DNA of 64,000 nt from Anabaena subtropica FACHB-260 (GTDB taxonomy: Bacteria; Cyanobacteriota; Cyanobacteriia; Cyanobacteriales; Nostocaceae). Shown one piece after another: positions 29,942 to 39,481 of this stretch. Location: contig NZ_JACJRF010000001.1 of the NCBI RefSeq assembly GCF_014697105.1, positions 167,020-231,019 of the forward strand. Reading direction: 5' to 3'. The notes under the pieces are model-generated. The model was given only the letters and a program-made list of their open reading frames with translations. It had not been told where the DNA came from and did no database searches. Position numbers and translations under genes: made by a program. How positions within the stretch are numbered: the stretch's first letter is position 1; every line of letters begins with the position of its first letter.

Positions 29942-30742
29942 ATGAGCCAAATAGACATCGAAAAACTTCATCTTTGGGTACAAGACAGGGAAACTGTGTT
30001 GAAATACAGCACTCATGTTGAATGGCGTTATGGTAAAAAACCAGACTATACCCATTCTAATGAAAAACTTGCCCAGGAAAGTACACGTAATCACCCATCC
30101 AATTCACTGGAAGCACTAGTACAAAATTTGGTGCGAACTTTTGATATTGAAGCTAACTTCAAAACCAATCCTGCTCAGTGGCTTTCTGTTGTTCCCGATC
30201 AATTTCGCATGAGTACCAATGGTGGTTCTCGCCATACCATCACAGACTTGATTAATTCTGGTACTTATAAATTAATGATTGGCAATACCAAACATTATCA
30301 AGCAACAGCAGAAAATTTTGAAACTTCCACTGGTCTATTTCATACAGCCTTTCCTGATGGCTTCTTGTGGGAAGTACTAGAAGTTTATTCTGGCCCGCCG
30401 GAGATTGTTTTTAAATGGCGACACTGGGGAGAATTTAAAGGTGAATACAAAGGCTATGCACCCACAGGCGAGATGATAGAAGTCATTGGTACAAGCCTTG
30501 TTCGTGTCACAGATGATTTAAAAATTCTTTCATTGGAACACTATTACGACAATACCCAGTTCCTCGCCAAACTGACATCAGGTGGTAAATTACTCAAAAC
30601 ACCCCAAAACCAGCAAAAAAAATCCGATTCTCTCTGGCGCAGGTTTTGGAATTTCATTCAAAAACTTTGGGGACGGAAAGAAACATCACCACCAGCAAAT
30701 CTACAAGCTAGTCGTTGTCCCTTCGCTGCTGTTGTTAAGTGA
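29942..30742 (+). CDS. SnoaL-like (NTF2-fold) protein
   Basis: The 266-residue protein has an N-terminal unassigned part (about 1-75) and a SnoaL/ester-cyclase-like domain (about 75-225). FHTAFPDGFLWEVLEVYSG and VFKWRHWGEFKGEYKGYAPTG followed by EVIGTSLVRVTDDLKILS are typical of NTF2-fold polyketide-cyclase-like proteins. The conserved HWG...G and the YYD near 200 belong to that pattern. The basic, proline-containing tail (about 226-266, KLWGRKETSPPANLQ) looks disordered. The start has a GAGGGG ribosome-binding site. Function is not known; related proteins include stress-induced and cyclase-like enzymes. It is monocistronic. Confidence 0.82.
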   Translation: MSQIDIEKLHLWVQDRETVLKYSTHVEWRYGKKPDYTHSNEKLAQESTRNHPSNSLEALVQNLVRTFDIEANFKTNPAQWLSVVPDQFRMSTNGGSRHTITDLINSGTYKLMIGNTKHYQATAENFETSTGLFHTAFPDGFLWEVLEVYSGPPEIVFKWRHWGEFKGEYKGYAPTGEMIEVIGTSLVRVTDDLKILSLEHYYDNTQFLAKLTSGGKLLKTPQNQQKKSDSLWRRFWNFIQKLWGRKETSPPANLQASRCPFAAVVK

Positions 30743-30834
30743 AGATGAGAAGTAGGGGGGAGAATAGAGAGAATAATTTTTCCCCTTGACTGACAACTCA
30801 GCACTCCTCACTCAGTACTTACTTTAACTGTCTA

Positions 30835-32394
30835 CTAATTTTCATCCTGTAAAATATCTTCCAACATAGGAGCCAGTTCTTTATTTAACCGACCAGATTT
30901 GACAAATTCTGCATAAGTATCCGCCTCAACTGCTAGTAGTTCATCTCGGAATTGTTCTGTTGTGAAGTGCTGGAGATTGGGGTATTCATTGTGTAATTTA
31001 TTGATTTTTATTTGCAACTCGTCAATTTCGCCTGAGACAAGTTTTCCTTGGTAACGAATAAACTCTGGGTCAATACCAGGACGTTTCTCTGTTTGGAGAT
31101 ATTGCAACACCCGTTCTAGGGCAACATGACGGGCGACTAGTTGTAAATACTGTTCGCGTAAGGGTGCATCACCGAGCAAATTGAGCTTTTGCAGTAGGGG
31201 TTTAATGGTTAATCCCTGAATAAGTAGAGTAAATAAAACTACGCCAAAAACAGTGGCAATAATTTTGTCTCGCTCTGGCAGTGCAATCGGTACACTTAAT
31301 GCCAGGGCAATGGATACTGAACCACGTAAACCTCCCCACCACAGAATGGTTTGCTCCGGTAAGGAGACTTCTGATTGAGTCATCATGGCGCTCAATTTGC
31401 TCAGAATCAGCAGTGCAATTCCTCGCATTAAAATCATTGCGGCTACAGTGATAGCGATGATTTGTAGGTTTTCTCCTAAACTGGCAAATCGGATTTGGTC
31501 GCCAATTAAGAGAAAAACAATAGAATTGACAAAAAATGCCAGAAATTCCCAAAATTCGGAAACAATAATCCGAGTCCGGGGATTCATACCTATGCGAGAA
31601 CCAAAGTTACCTAAAATCAAGCCTGTGGTGACAACGCCTATTACACCGGAACCTCCCAAGTCTTCGGTAACTAAGTAAGTACCGTAAGCAGACACCAAGG
31701 TTAAGGATTGTTCCACCATTGGCAAGTCAAAACGTTGGGTGAGGTAGGAAATGGCAAAGCCAATTAAACAACCTATCGCTACACCAATACCAACCACTTG
31801 TAGAAGCTGTAACAAAATTGGTTGGAAACCTAATTCGGCATTTCCCAAGGGCAAAGCCACCAAAAAACCAAAGGCAACTACTGCCATACCATCATTAAAT
31901 AGGCTTTCGCCTTCCATGAGGGTGACAAGACGAGTACCTACACCCAATTCCCGAAACAAAGCAGTGACGGAAACCGGGTCAGTAGCAGCCAAACTCGCGC
32001 CGATGAGCAAGGCTGTAGTCAGGGAAATTCCAGCCAGTTGATTAAGTCCAATTGCTACACCGCCAATTGTAATGAGTACCCCAAATACCGCATATAGGCA
32101 AATTGGCAACAAATCTCGCTTCAAATCAGACCACTTTAAATTCCACGCGGCTTCAAATAATAGCGGTGGTAAAAAGATCGACAGAATTAAGGCGGGAGAT
32201 AGGACAACCAGGCGCACATCGACAACGGCTAACCCCAAGCCGACAATTACCAATAGTAAAGTATAGGGGATTTGGCGAAACCAACTAAATACTTGGGGTA
32301 AGGTGGCTACACCTAAAGAAACTGACAGTACTAACAGAAACTGCTTGAGATTCGTGGCGATCGCTTCTTCACTAATTGCTGATTCAATTACCAT
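30835..32394 (-). CDS. CPA1-family Na+/H+ antiporter (NhaP type)
   Basis: The 519-residue protein has about twelve membrane helices followed by a cytoplasmic C-terminal domain (about 410-519). Key family motifs are TDPVSVTALFRELGVG with the conserved Asp-Pro, EGESLFNDGMAVVAF with the Asn-Asp pair of the ion-binding site, and WGGLRGSVSIALALS. The motifs match NhaP/NHE-type electroneutral antiporters that export Na+ and adjust pH. The soluble tail is helical and probably regulatory. Upstream is the divergent DUF389 gene, sharing a promoter region of about 130 bases. Confidence 0.93.
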   Translation of the reverse strand: MVIESAISEEAIATNLKQFLLVLSVSLGVATLPQVFSWFRQIPYTLLLVIVGLGLAVVDVRLVVLSPALILSIFLPPLLFEAAWNLKWSDLKRDLLPICLYAVFGVLITIGGVAIGLNQLAGISLTTALLIGASLAATDPVSVTALFRELGVGTRLVTLMEGESLFNDGMAVVAFGFLVALPLGNAELGFQPILLQLLQVVGIGVAIGCLIGFAISYLTQRFDLPMVEQSLTLVSAYGTYLVTEDLGGSGVIGVVTTGLILGNFGSRIGMNPRTRIIVSEFWEFLAFFVNSIVFLLIGDQIRFASLGENLQIIAITVAAMILMRGIALLILSKLSAMMTQSEVSLPEQTILWWGGLRGSVSIALALSVPIALPERDKIIATVFGVVLFTLLIQGLTIKPLLQKLNLLGDAPLREQYLQLVARHVALERVLQYLQTEKRPGIDPEFIRYQGKLVSGEIDELQIKINKLHNEYPNLQHFTTEQFRDELLAVEADTYAEFVKSGRLNKELAPMLEDILQDEN

Positions 32395-32524
32395 AAGTAA
32401 ATATCTGGTAGAATTTTGTACTTATTCTCTTGTGATTAGATTCAGATGATGTCATCTGAATCTAGGATTTTAATGATTTAGGCATGAATGATTGACAGTA
32501 AATTTAACCAGAAGGAGCAAGGTC

Positions 32525-33520
32525 TTGGGTCTTAACATTCGAGATCGGTTTAAAAACTTCCGACGCAGGAAAAGACAGCCAGAGCAACTGCAACTGTTGC
32601 AAGTAGATTTACTGGCAGAATCTAAGCTGGACATATCTTATATCGCTCTTATTGTTAGTTCCTGTGCGATCGCTACTTTTGGTTTGTTGTCAAATAGTAG
32701 CGCTGTAATTATTGGTGCCATGATTATCGCTCCCTTGATGTTACCAATTCGGGGACTAGCTTTTGGTGCTTTGCAAGGTGATATAGTTTTATTTCGCCAA
32801 GGTATCATATCAGTAGGCGTAGGTACATTACTGGCACTAGCGATCGCCTTCTTTTTGGGTTTAATGGTAGGGCTACCCAGTTATGGTAGTGAAGTGCTGG
32901 CTCGTTCGGAACCCACATTGTTAGATTTAGGTATCGCTGTTGCTGCTGGTGGTATCAGTGGTTATGCCAAAGTTGAGCAAAAAATTTCCGGTAGTTTGGC
33001 AGGAACAGCGATCGCTGTGGCGCTGATGCCTCCTATATGTGTAATTGGACTGGGTCTAGCTAAGGCAGATTTCCCACTCAGTTTCGGTGCAACCTTGCTC
33101 TACCTCACCAACTTACTAGGTATTAGCCTCTCCTGTATGGTGACATTTTTGGTAGCAGGCTATACTTCCATGAGCCAAGCGCGCCGCCCCCTGATATGGA
33201 CTTTGGTCATGACAGCTATCCTGCTTGTTCCCTTGGGTATCAGCTTTGCTCGACTTGTGCGACAGACGCAATTGGAAGCTAGTCTACGTAGAGCATTATT
33301 GAATCGTACTGTCACCTTTCAACGGGTGCAATTGTTTAGAAGTAGTACCAACTGGTTAGTTAATCCTCCAGAAGTGCGCCTGAGTGTGCGAGCAAAAGAC
33401 GCTGTTACACCCCGACAAGTACAATTACTAGAAGAATTTGTCGAGCGAGAAATGGGACAAGCTTTCACCTTGATTTTTGAAGTTGGTCAAGTTGAAGAAG
33501 TGAGAAATTCTGAACCTTAG
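32525..33520 (+). CDS. DUF389 (TIGR00341-type) membrane protein
   Basis: The protein is read here from TTG at 32525 (331 residues), because AAGGAG at 32512-32517 lies seven bases before it. An in-frame TTG at 32492 would add 11 residues and has no ribosome-binding site. A basic N-terminus (KNFRRRKRQ) precedes the DUF389 membrane core with SSCAIATFGLLSNSSAVIIG, MIIAPLMLPIRG and GTAIAVALMPPICVIGLGLA, all hallmarks of the family. The C-terminal domain (about 230-331) is soluble. Function is unknown. The divergent neighbour is the Na+/H+ antiporter, which may hint at ion or envelope stress, but that is guesswork. Confidence 0.9.
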   Translation: MGLNIRDRFKNFRRRKRQPEQLQLLQVDLLAESKLDISYIALIVSSCAIATFGLLSNSSAVIIGAMIIAPLMLPIRGLAFGALQGDIVLFRQGIISVGVGTLLALAIAFFLGLMVGLPSYGSEVLARSEPTLLDLGIAVAAGGISGYAKVEQKISGSLAGTAIAVALMPPICVIGLGLAKADFPLSFGATLLYLTNLLGISLSCMVTFLVAGYTSMSQARRPLIWTLVMTAILLVPLGISFARLVRQTQLEASLRRALLNRTVTFQRVQLFRSSTNWLVNPPEVRLSVRAKDAVTPRQVQLLEEFVEREMGQAFTLIFEVGQVEEVRNSEP

Positions 33521-33569
33521 TATCTTACCCAGGTAAAAATCGCCACATTATTCAGATTTGCAGAGCAAT

Positions 33570-33834
33570 AAGTAGGTCGGCGTAAATAATTATTGTTGGA
33601 ATAAGGCAGGGGGCAGGGAGCAGGGAGCAGGGGGAGAAAGAGTTTGAGCTTTATTTACTTTTCTTCACATAGTTTGGTTTTATTGCACCTATTTACTTAG
33701 ACGTTTTTCAATTAATGATAAAAATTAGTTTTTAAAACTTTAAGTAAGTTAGTGTGAATATTTATCATTGGAATTAGGCAGGAGGCAGAAAGGAAGAGGG
33801 TTTTAGTTGAATTTACTTTTTGTTACATAGTTTT
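33570..33834. repeat. two imperfect direct repeats of about 100 bp
   Basis: Copy 1 (33570-33675) reads AAGTAGGTCGGCGTAAATAA, then a TTATTGTTGGAATAAGGCAG segment, and ends in an ACATAGTTT block. Copy 2 (33742-33834) has the matching AAGTAAGTTAGTGTGAATAT, CATTGGAATTAGGCAGG and ACATAGTTTT. Copy 2 runs across the stop codon of the nucleotide-translocase gene (33823-33825), supplying its last codons. Copy 1 also holds GCAGGGA heptamers near 33606-33632. Confidence 0.65.
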
Positions 33835-36800
33835 GCTTATTTCATTATTAGCTTTAATTGCGGTTTTCTTCCTCAATTCCTGAATTTGCGCCACTACCAG
33901 TGGGTGGGAATCTTTTTGTAATTTGGGCAAGAGTTCCAAAAGAACGCGATGAGAAACTACACTTAAATAAGCGATCGCGGCTTCTCTGACAAAGCCTGTA
34001 GGATGACGCAAAGCCAACAATATTTCGTTAATTGTCAGGCGAATTCGGCTAACTTGGGCAAAATGAAAGCAGCAAGCCAAGCACCAATCGGAGAGAAAAT
34101 TACCCAAGGTGAGCATCTTCCGCAATCTTTCACTAGCTGACAACTTTTGATATTCTGTAAATTCTGCCTCCACAAGATAATGCAGCTTTTCTTGGTGCGA
34201 TCGCTTATCTAAAATATTCAACAACAAAGATTTTGTTGGCAAATTCACTGTATGTTCTAATATTTCTAAACCCCGCGCTAAATTAACCATCGATTCAGAA
34301 CGGAGATTAAAAGCTGCTGCCTGCATTTTCTCTGGAGAATACAACAGTTTTAATAACAATAATAACCGTTCCCTAATATCCCATTCCATCTCTCCTAAGG
34401 CGCGTTGTAGTAAATCACCAATAATCAAAACTCGTTTACTTGTTTGGCTATTATCTAGATTTAATTGTGGTTGTAAATCTAGATAAGCAGCATAAATTTC
34501 ACCCAAAAATCGTAATTCCTGATCAATGAGATTTTCCACTCGACTGTGCTGAAACCTGTCTACTAAATTGGTGATTTCTGATTGTTTTTGGATTTTCAAT
34601 AAGCTGCGGAGAATATGATATCTATTACCACCCCAAGAAGATTCCAATTGTAACCATAAGGTCTCTACTGCTTCTGTTGTGGAAATTTGTCCTATAGTTC
34701 GCCACGCATACATCCGTAATACTTCTGGTTTATGGGCGTTGGTAGCTAGATGTAATAGCAGATCTAAGCCTTCATTCTCCATTTTGACCAAGGCACGCAT
34801 AGCTGTAGCGCGAGTTGATTTGTAATAAAGTGCTGTCAACAGTGCAGAATAATATTCTTCCATGCGTGTTGCAGCAATCATTTCCAACACAGCACAACGC
34901 ACCCGTAAAGATTCATCCTGTAACAAATTGGGGATATGAATCCGCAGAGCCTGTAAATAGACCACTTCTCTGAGGGCTTTCACTCCATTTACTCGTTCTC
35001 GTTCTTGCTTATGAGTCAACATCCGGCGTAAGGTTTTTGTCGCGGCTACTTTTTGCATGGGTGTTCCCTGACTCAACAGTAAAGCCGCAGCAGTAGCACG
35101 GGTTAATGAGTGGTGGCGTTGGTTGAGGTATTCTTCCAGTTGGCTTAAATTAGGGTTGGGATCAGCTAGCCAGACATAGCGCAACGCTAAGGCAAAAACT
35201 TCTGGATCAACGTTCCCTGGGTGACGTTCTAACAACCAACGCACTTCCGATACATGAGTAGGATTAGCATCAGTTGCCAGCATCACCTCTAAACTGTGCC
35301 GTTGTAAATCTGGCGGTAGCTTGAATAGTATGGATGCTAAAACATCTGCTGCCCCTTGGGGATCAATTTGAGCTAACAATTCAATACAAGAGTGTTTATC
35401 TGCGGTGCTACCTTTTTCTTCTAAAGCTTTGACTACCCCTTGTTTAAAGGCACGCAAACCCACATTAGCGGCACTTAGTTCGCCGCGTTCGGCACTTAAG
35501 ACTAACAAATCAACATAACGCGATCGCAGTAACCATACTACCTTCAAACAAGCAACGGCTACTACCATTGTTTCGCCGATAAATACCCACTTTTGCATGG
35601 TTGCAGGCACTAACAACCCACAAACAAACAAGGTAATAACAATGATGATACCAGCCGTACCAGTGGCGATCGCTTCCGCAGTTCCCCCTGATAATGCCTG
35701 CATCCGGCTACGAATGTGTTCAGGGATAGGTTGATATAGTAATGGCCCGCTACTGACAACGAAGGTATAACGCAGCAGTTCATCAAAGAATTTCAACCCT
35801 ACTAATCCCCAGAAAAAAGCCACCGATTGTATTCCGGGTATGACATAAAGTAAAGCAATCAACCCTGGGACTACAAAGCCTACAGCCACAGGCAAAAGAG
35901 CAGCAGTAAAGAACACGCCAAAGCGTTCTATCAGTCGGCTGGAAAAAAACCACTGGGTGGCTAATTCACACAAACCGACGATACCACCAAATATCCCTAA
36001 AAAGCTGGCTAGTTCTCGATTACCCAAGTTGATTTTCAGTTCTTGGAGATATTGAAAATCTACTAATAAACCAATGATTTGTAAAAGACCGACAAACGCA
36101 AATAACTGTAATGTATAACGCTTGAGTGGTGCTTGGATACGCCGATGACGAGAGGCTTGTTCTTGGGGAACTAAGCGCTGTGGTGCATCGGGAAAGGAGG
36201 TACGATACTGATAACTTAAATAGCAGAGAATCGCCGAACCCATAATGATCACTGCACAGGCGATCATAATCACGCGGTTGAGTTTGGCAAACTCCAACAA
36301 CCAAGGCAAACTAAAGCCACTGATCACATCAGCTACTAACAAACCACTACTAATCAGTGGGTAGGTGCGTTTAATTTCTCGAATGTTAAATAATTGGTTG
36401 GCAACGATGGAAGTATTCAAATCGTTGACCACATACAGGGAATCTACCCACAGCCGCAGCAGAAATACCACGATGACTGAAAAGTAGGAGACATTGATTC
36501 CCCAGCGTAATAATACTAACAACATTAACGGCACGACCATACAAGGTGCGATCGCCACAACCACCCAACGCAAAGGAAAAACCTTTTGCAGCCAAGAATA
36601 GACAAAAACCAGTGCCATACCCATCACCGCACTGGCAATATACATCCAAGGTAGTGGCCCAGCACCATATTCATCTAAAAATAGTGCAACCGTACTATCT
36701 TCAGCCCAACGCAACCCTATAGATACAGTCGTGTAGAAGGCGAACATCATCCAAGTCCGTTCGCCTTCTTCTGGTCGTAGATTCACCCATTTTAAAAGTT

Positions 36801-36849
36801 GTGCCAGCCAACTTGGATTAGCTGCCAACGAATAATTTTTCAATTCCAT
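33823..36849 (-). CDS. ATP/ADP translocase-like membrane domain fused to HEAT repeats
   Basis: This 1008-residue protein has an N-terminal transporter part (about 1-430) with roughly ten to twelve membrane segments. It resembles the nucleotide transporter (Npt/TLC) branch of the major facilitator superfamily, with EGERTWMMFAFYTTVSIGLRW near the start and FWGLVGLKFFDELLRYTFV in the middle. The cytoplasmic remainder (about 440-1008) is made of helical HEAT-like repeats (for example ERERVNGVKALREVVYLQAL and LQDESLRVRCAVLEMI). True ATP/ADP exchangers are typical of intracellular bacteria and plastids. The substrate of free-living cyanobacterial homologues is unknown. The last codons fall in an intergenic repeat. 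Confidence 0.85.
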   Translation of the reverse strand: MELKNYSLAANPSWLAQLLKWVNLRPEEGERTWMMFAFYTTVSIGLRWAEDSTVALFLDEYGAGPLPWMYIASAVMGMALVFVYSWLQKVFPLRWVVVAIAPCMVVPLMLLVLLRWGINVSYFSVIVVFLLRLWVDSLYVVNDLNTSIVANQLFNIREIKRTYPLISSGLLVADVISGFSLPWLLEFAKLNRVIMIACAVIIMGSAILCYLSYQYRTSFPDAPQRLVPQEQASRHRRIQAPLKRYTLQLFAFVGLLQIIGLLVDFQYLQELKINLGNRELASFLGIFGGIVGLCELATQWFFSSRLIERFGVFFTAALLPVAVGFVVPGLIALLYVIPGIQSVAFFWGLVGLKFFDELLRYTFVVSSGPLLYQPIPEHIRSRMQALSGGTAEAIATGTAGIIIVITLFVCGLLVPATMQKWVFIGETMVVAVACLKVVWLLRSRYVDLLVLSAERGELSAANVGLRAFKQGVVKALEEKGSTADKHSCIELLAQIDPQGAADVLASILFKLPPDLQRHSLEVMLATDANPTHVSEVRWLLERHPGNVDPEVFALALRYVWLADPNPNLSQLEEYLNQRHHSLTRATAAALLLSQGTPMQKVAATKTLRRMLTHKQERERVNGVKALREVVYLQALRIHIPNLLQDESLRVRCAVLEMIAATRMEEYYSALLTALYYKSTRATAMRALVKMENEGLDLLLHLATNAHKPEVLRMYAWRTIGQISTTEAVETLWLQLESSWGGNRYHILRSLLKIQKQSEITNLVDRFQHSRVENLIDQELRFLGEIYAAYLDLQPQLNLDNSQTSKRVLIIGDLLQRALGEMEWDIRERLLLLLKLLYSPEKMQAAAFNLRSESMVNLARGLEILEHTVNLPTKSLLLNILDKRSHQEKLHYLVEAEFTEYQKLSASERLRKMLTLGNFLSDWCLACCFHFAQVSRIRLTINEILLALRHPTGFVREAAIAYLSVVSHRVLLELLPKLQKDSHPLVVAQIQELRKKTAIKANNEISKTM

Positions 36850-36956
36850 GTTTTACTTTCTGGTATCTTCACCGTCCGGTGAGGGAGTGAGGAGTGGGAA
36901 GCAAGGAAGCATTAATCATTAACTTCCCCCATCTCCCTCATCTCCCCATCTCTCTC

Positions 36957-37102
36957 CTGACTTTTCACGGAATCTGGAAAACCCCTCTCCAAACCTCTCC
37001 CCTACAAGGAGAGAGGCTTTAATTTTTCCCCCTTCCCTCGCAGGGAAGGGGGTTAGGGGGTTAGGTTTTACGTTAGCTTTTCCACATAACGTGAAAGGTC
37101 AG
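36957..37102. mobile_element. MITE-like element with about 23-bp terminal inverted repeats
   Basis: The left end reads GACTTTTCACG (36959-36969), then five bases, then TGGAAAA. The right end, inverted, reads GACCTTTCACG (37090-37100), five bases, then TGGAAAA. The interior consists of two hairpins: CTCTCC...GGAGAG and CCCCCTTCCCT/AGGGAAGGGGG near 37026-37050. There is no ORF. The element lies between two minus-strand genes. A related end sequence is found at 49846-49869. No transposase or clear target duplication is seen. Confidence 0.6.
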
Positions 37103-37140
37103 ATATCTCTCATCTCCCTACTCTCTACTTCCATTCCCAA

Positions 37141-37196
37141 AATGGCAAAAGTCCTGAACAACTGAGTATTATGTTTCCCACTCAGCGTTCAGGACT
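37141..37196 (-). terminator. rho-independent terminator of infC
   Basis: On the minus strand AGTCCTGAAC (37196-37187) pairs with GTTCAGGACT (37159-37150), with an inner CTGAGT/ACTCAG extension, followed by TTTTGCCATTTT. It lies about 90 bases after the infC stop. Confidence 0.75.
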
Positions 37197-37282
37197 ATCA
37201 AGTTGCAATTAATTTCAACGACGGTGAAGCCGTTTTGATATTTTCAGTGGTGGATTACTTGGTTACAAAAATGCTTAGAGGA

Positions 37283-37816
37283 TTACTTTTTAGGCGATAT
37301 GAGCATCATCATATTTCGCCCCTCTTTTTTCGGTGCTTGTTGCACTTCACCAAACGGTTCTAGATCCGTTGCCATTCGCTTCAGCAAATGTTCAGCTAAG
37401 TCGCTGTGTTGAATTTCCCGACCCCGGAACATGACAGTTGCTTTGACTTTGTCACCATCTTTGAGGAAGCGTTCTGCTTGCTTAACACGCACATTGTAGT
37501 CGTGTTCTTCAATTTTGTAGCGCATCTTCACTTCTTTTACATCAGCCGTGTGCTGCTTCTTCCGGGCTTCCCGCGCCTTCTTCTCCTGCTCAAATTTGTA
37601 TTTCCCATAATCCATGATCCGACATACTGGCGGGTCAGCCTTGTCACTGAGCAGCACTAGATCCAGATCCTTTTCCTCTGCTAGTTGCAGAGCTTCCTGT
37701 GGAGTCAGAATTCCTAACTGGGAGCCATCAGTGTCAATAACTCGAATTTTCGGGAAGCGAATCCGTTCGTTAATTTGGGGCAGATCGCGAGTTCTTTTTT
37801 TCTCAATCACAGGCAT
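37283..37816 (-). CDS. infC: translation initiation factor IF-3
   Basis: IF-3 binds the 30S subunit and proofreads initiator tRNA and start codons. The 177-residue protein begins [19 protein letters not shown], the usual cyanobacterial N-terminus. The N-domain contains [20 protein letters not shown], and the linker and C-domain contain [20 protein letters not shown], a family signature, and [14 protein letters not shown] longer frame to an ATG at 37897 exists, but the extra 27 residues are not part of the family. A good terminator follows. In many bacteria infC is joined to rpmI and rplT; here they are absent. Confidence 0.96.
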   Translation of the reverse strand: MPVIEKKRTRDLPQINERIRFPKIRVIDTDGSQLGILTPQEALQLAEEKDLDLVLLSDKADPPVCRIMDYGKYKFEQEKKAREARKKQHTADVKEVKMRYKIEEHDYNVRVKQAERFLKDGDKVKATVMFRGREIQHSDLAEHLLKRMATDLEPFGEVQQAPKKEGRNMMMLISPKK

Positions 37817-38165
37817 TATGATTTGTGGGAGCTTCTTTGTTAAGTGATGTAATGTGGACTTGATTGGTTGGTTTTGCTTGGTCTGCCTTAGCAGCACAAT
37901 ACTAAAATAACTGAGAACTTAAAAATGAGTCTATAGTTTTGGGGTAGTTAGTCCATAAAATAGTTTATTTGTCGCTGTATTTGTTATTCTACTCACTCTG
38001 AGAGAATTTCTCTGCGATCATTAATTTAAATCACACAATCTAGAGAAAAGTTAATTATTGTAACAATTCTTTTGCCAGGGCAAGAATAATAGTTTAATTA
38101 ACCCCTACACTTCTACATCTGCCCCCTACTTTAAGATAGAAATTAATAACTGAGGAATTGTTACC

Positions 38166-39098
38166 ATGACGGTACACTGGCAGGAACGGGTGGGTAATCA
38201 ACGGGATTGGGTTTGGCGGGGGTGGCGGACTCGTTACACTTATATTCGTTCTAGCCAAGATTCTCCAGAAAACACGCCTCTGATTTTACTGCATGGGTTT
38301 GGTGCCTCTATTGGACATTGGCGACATAATTTAGAGGTTTTAGGCAAATCCCATACAGTGTATGCGTTGGATATGTTGGGTTTTGGTGGTTCGGAAAAAG
38401 CACCAGCAAATTACAGCATCGAACTTTGGGTAGAGCAAGTTTACGAATTTTGGCGCGCTTTTATCCGTCAACCAGTAGTATTGATAGGAAATTCCAATGG
38501 TTCTTTGATTTCTTTGGCGGCGGCGGCGGCTCATCCAGATATGGTTAAGGGGATTGTGATGATGAGTCTACCCGACCCATCATTAGAGCAAGAAATGATC
38601 CCGCCTTTTTTGCGTCCCGTAGTGACGACAATCAAGAATATTGTCGCTTCACCAATATTTTTAAAGCCTGTCTTTTATTTCGTGCGCCGTCCCAGCGTCC
38701 TACGTCGCTGGGCTAGTCTAGCTTACGCCAATCCCGCAGCCATTACCGATGAACTTGTGGATATTTTAGCCGGGCCTCCGCAAGATAGGGGTTCAGCTCG
38801 TGCTTTTAGTGCTTTGTTTAAAGCAGCGATCGGTGTTAACTTTAGTCCTAGTGTCAAAGCTATATTACCAAGTTTACAAATTCCCATGCTGTTAATTTGG
38901 GGGCAGAAGGACAGATTTGTCCCACCCATACTGGCTACTCAATTCGCGCAATACAACAAAAAGTTGCAATTGCTCAACCTAGAAGATGTCGGTCATTGTC
39001 CCCATGATGAATGTCCAGAAAAAGTAAACCAAGCAATTTTGGAATGGATGGACAAATCTTTGGGAGATTCCCAACATTTAGTCATCTCCCACAAATGA
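38166..39098 (+). CDS. alpha/beta-fold hydrolase
   Basis: The 310-residue protein is an alpha/beta hydrolase. The oxyanion region is ILLHGFGASIGHWRHNL (about 41-57), and the nucleophile elbow is GNSNGS with Ser110. The catalytic His is His277 in DVGHCPHDE, and an acid near GQKDRFVP (about 249-256) completes the triad. The closest relatives are cyanobacterial and plastid hydrolases of pheophytinase-like type, whose substrates are mainly unknown. The N-terminus lacks a signal peptide, so it is cytoplasmic. It converges on the BON gene, the two stops lying about 18 bases apart. Confidence 0.92.
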   Translation: MTVHWQERVGNQRDWVWRGWRTRYTYIRSSQDSPENTPLILLHGFGASIGHWRHNLEVLGKSHTVYALDMLGFGGSEKAPANYSIELWVEQVYEFWRAFIRQPVVLIGNSNGSLISLAAAAAHPDMVKGIVMMSLPDPSLEQEMIPPFLRPVVTTIKNIVASPIFLKPVFYFVRRPSVLRRWASLAYANPAAITDELVDILAGPPQDRGSARAFSALFKAAIGVNFSPSVKAILPSLQIPMLLIWGQKDRFVPPILATQFAQYNKKLQLLNLEDVGHCPHDECPEKVNQAILEWMDKSLGDSQHLVISHK

Positions 39099-39115
39099 CA
39101 GATATTTTCAGGTTT

Positions 39116-39481
39116 TTAGCCAATATTTACTTGGTTCGTGTCAACGTTTGTAGCACCGTGTACAGAACGCGCCACAGAAATCATTTTATTGAGGATGTCT
39201 TGGCTGGGAACGTTGCCTTTTAAAACTACAGTGCTTCCAGTTTGAGCCACCCATAGGGAGTTCATATCATCAAGTTGCTGGTCTTGATCAAATGCTAATG
39301 CTACACGCTTGGCTAAACCACTTTGGTCATATTCTCCATTTAACCCCAAACGTTCTGGTGGGATTGATTGGGTAGCAGTAGGTGCATTAGTAGTTGCAGG
39401 GGCTTGTGATACTTGTGGAGTGGGATTTACCTGGGCATTTTGAGGTTTTTCCATGCCAAAAAGTCTTTTTAACCAACTCAT
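39116..39481 (-). CDS. BON-domain protein
   Basis: The 121-residue protein has a short N-terminus (MSWLKRLFGMEKPQ), a Pro/Thr/Ala-rich linker (about 18-42), and a BON domain (about 55-121). The domain runs SGLAKRVALAFDQDQQLDDM, then VVLKGNVPSQDILNKM and ATNVDTNQVNIG, as expected for this putative phospholipid- or peptidoglycan-binding fold. LysM or signal sequences are absent, so cytoplasmic or membrane-peripheral location is likely. Cyanobacterial members of this size are common and not characterised. It is divergent from ilvN and convergent with the hydrolase gene. Confidence 0.85.
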   Translation of the reverse strand: MSWLKRLFGMEKPQNAQVNPTPQVSQAPATTNAPTATQSIPPERLGLNGEYDQSGLAKRVALAFDQDQQLDDMNSLWVAQTGSTVVLKGNVPSQDILNKMISVARSVHGATNVDTNQVNIG

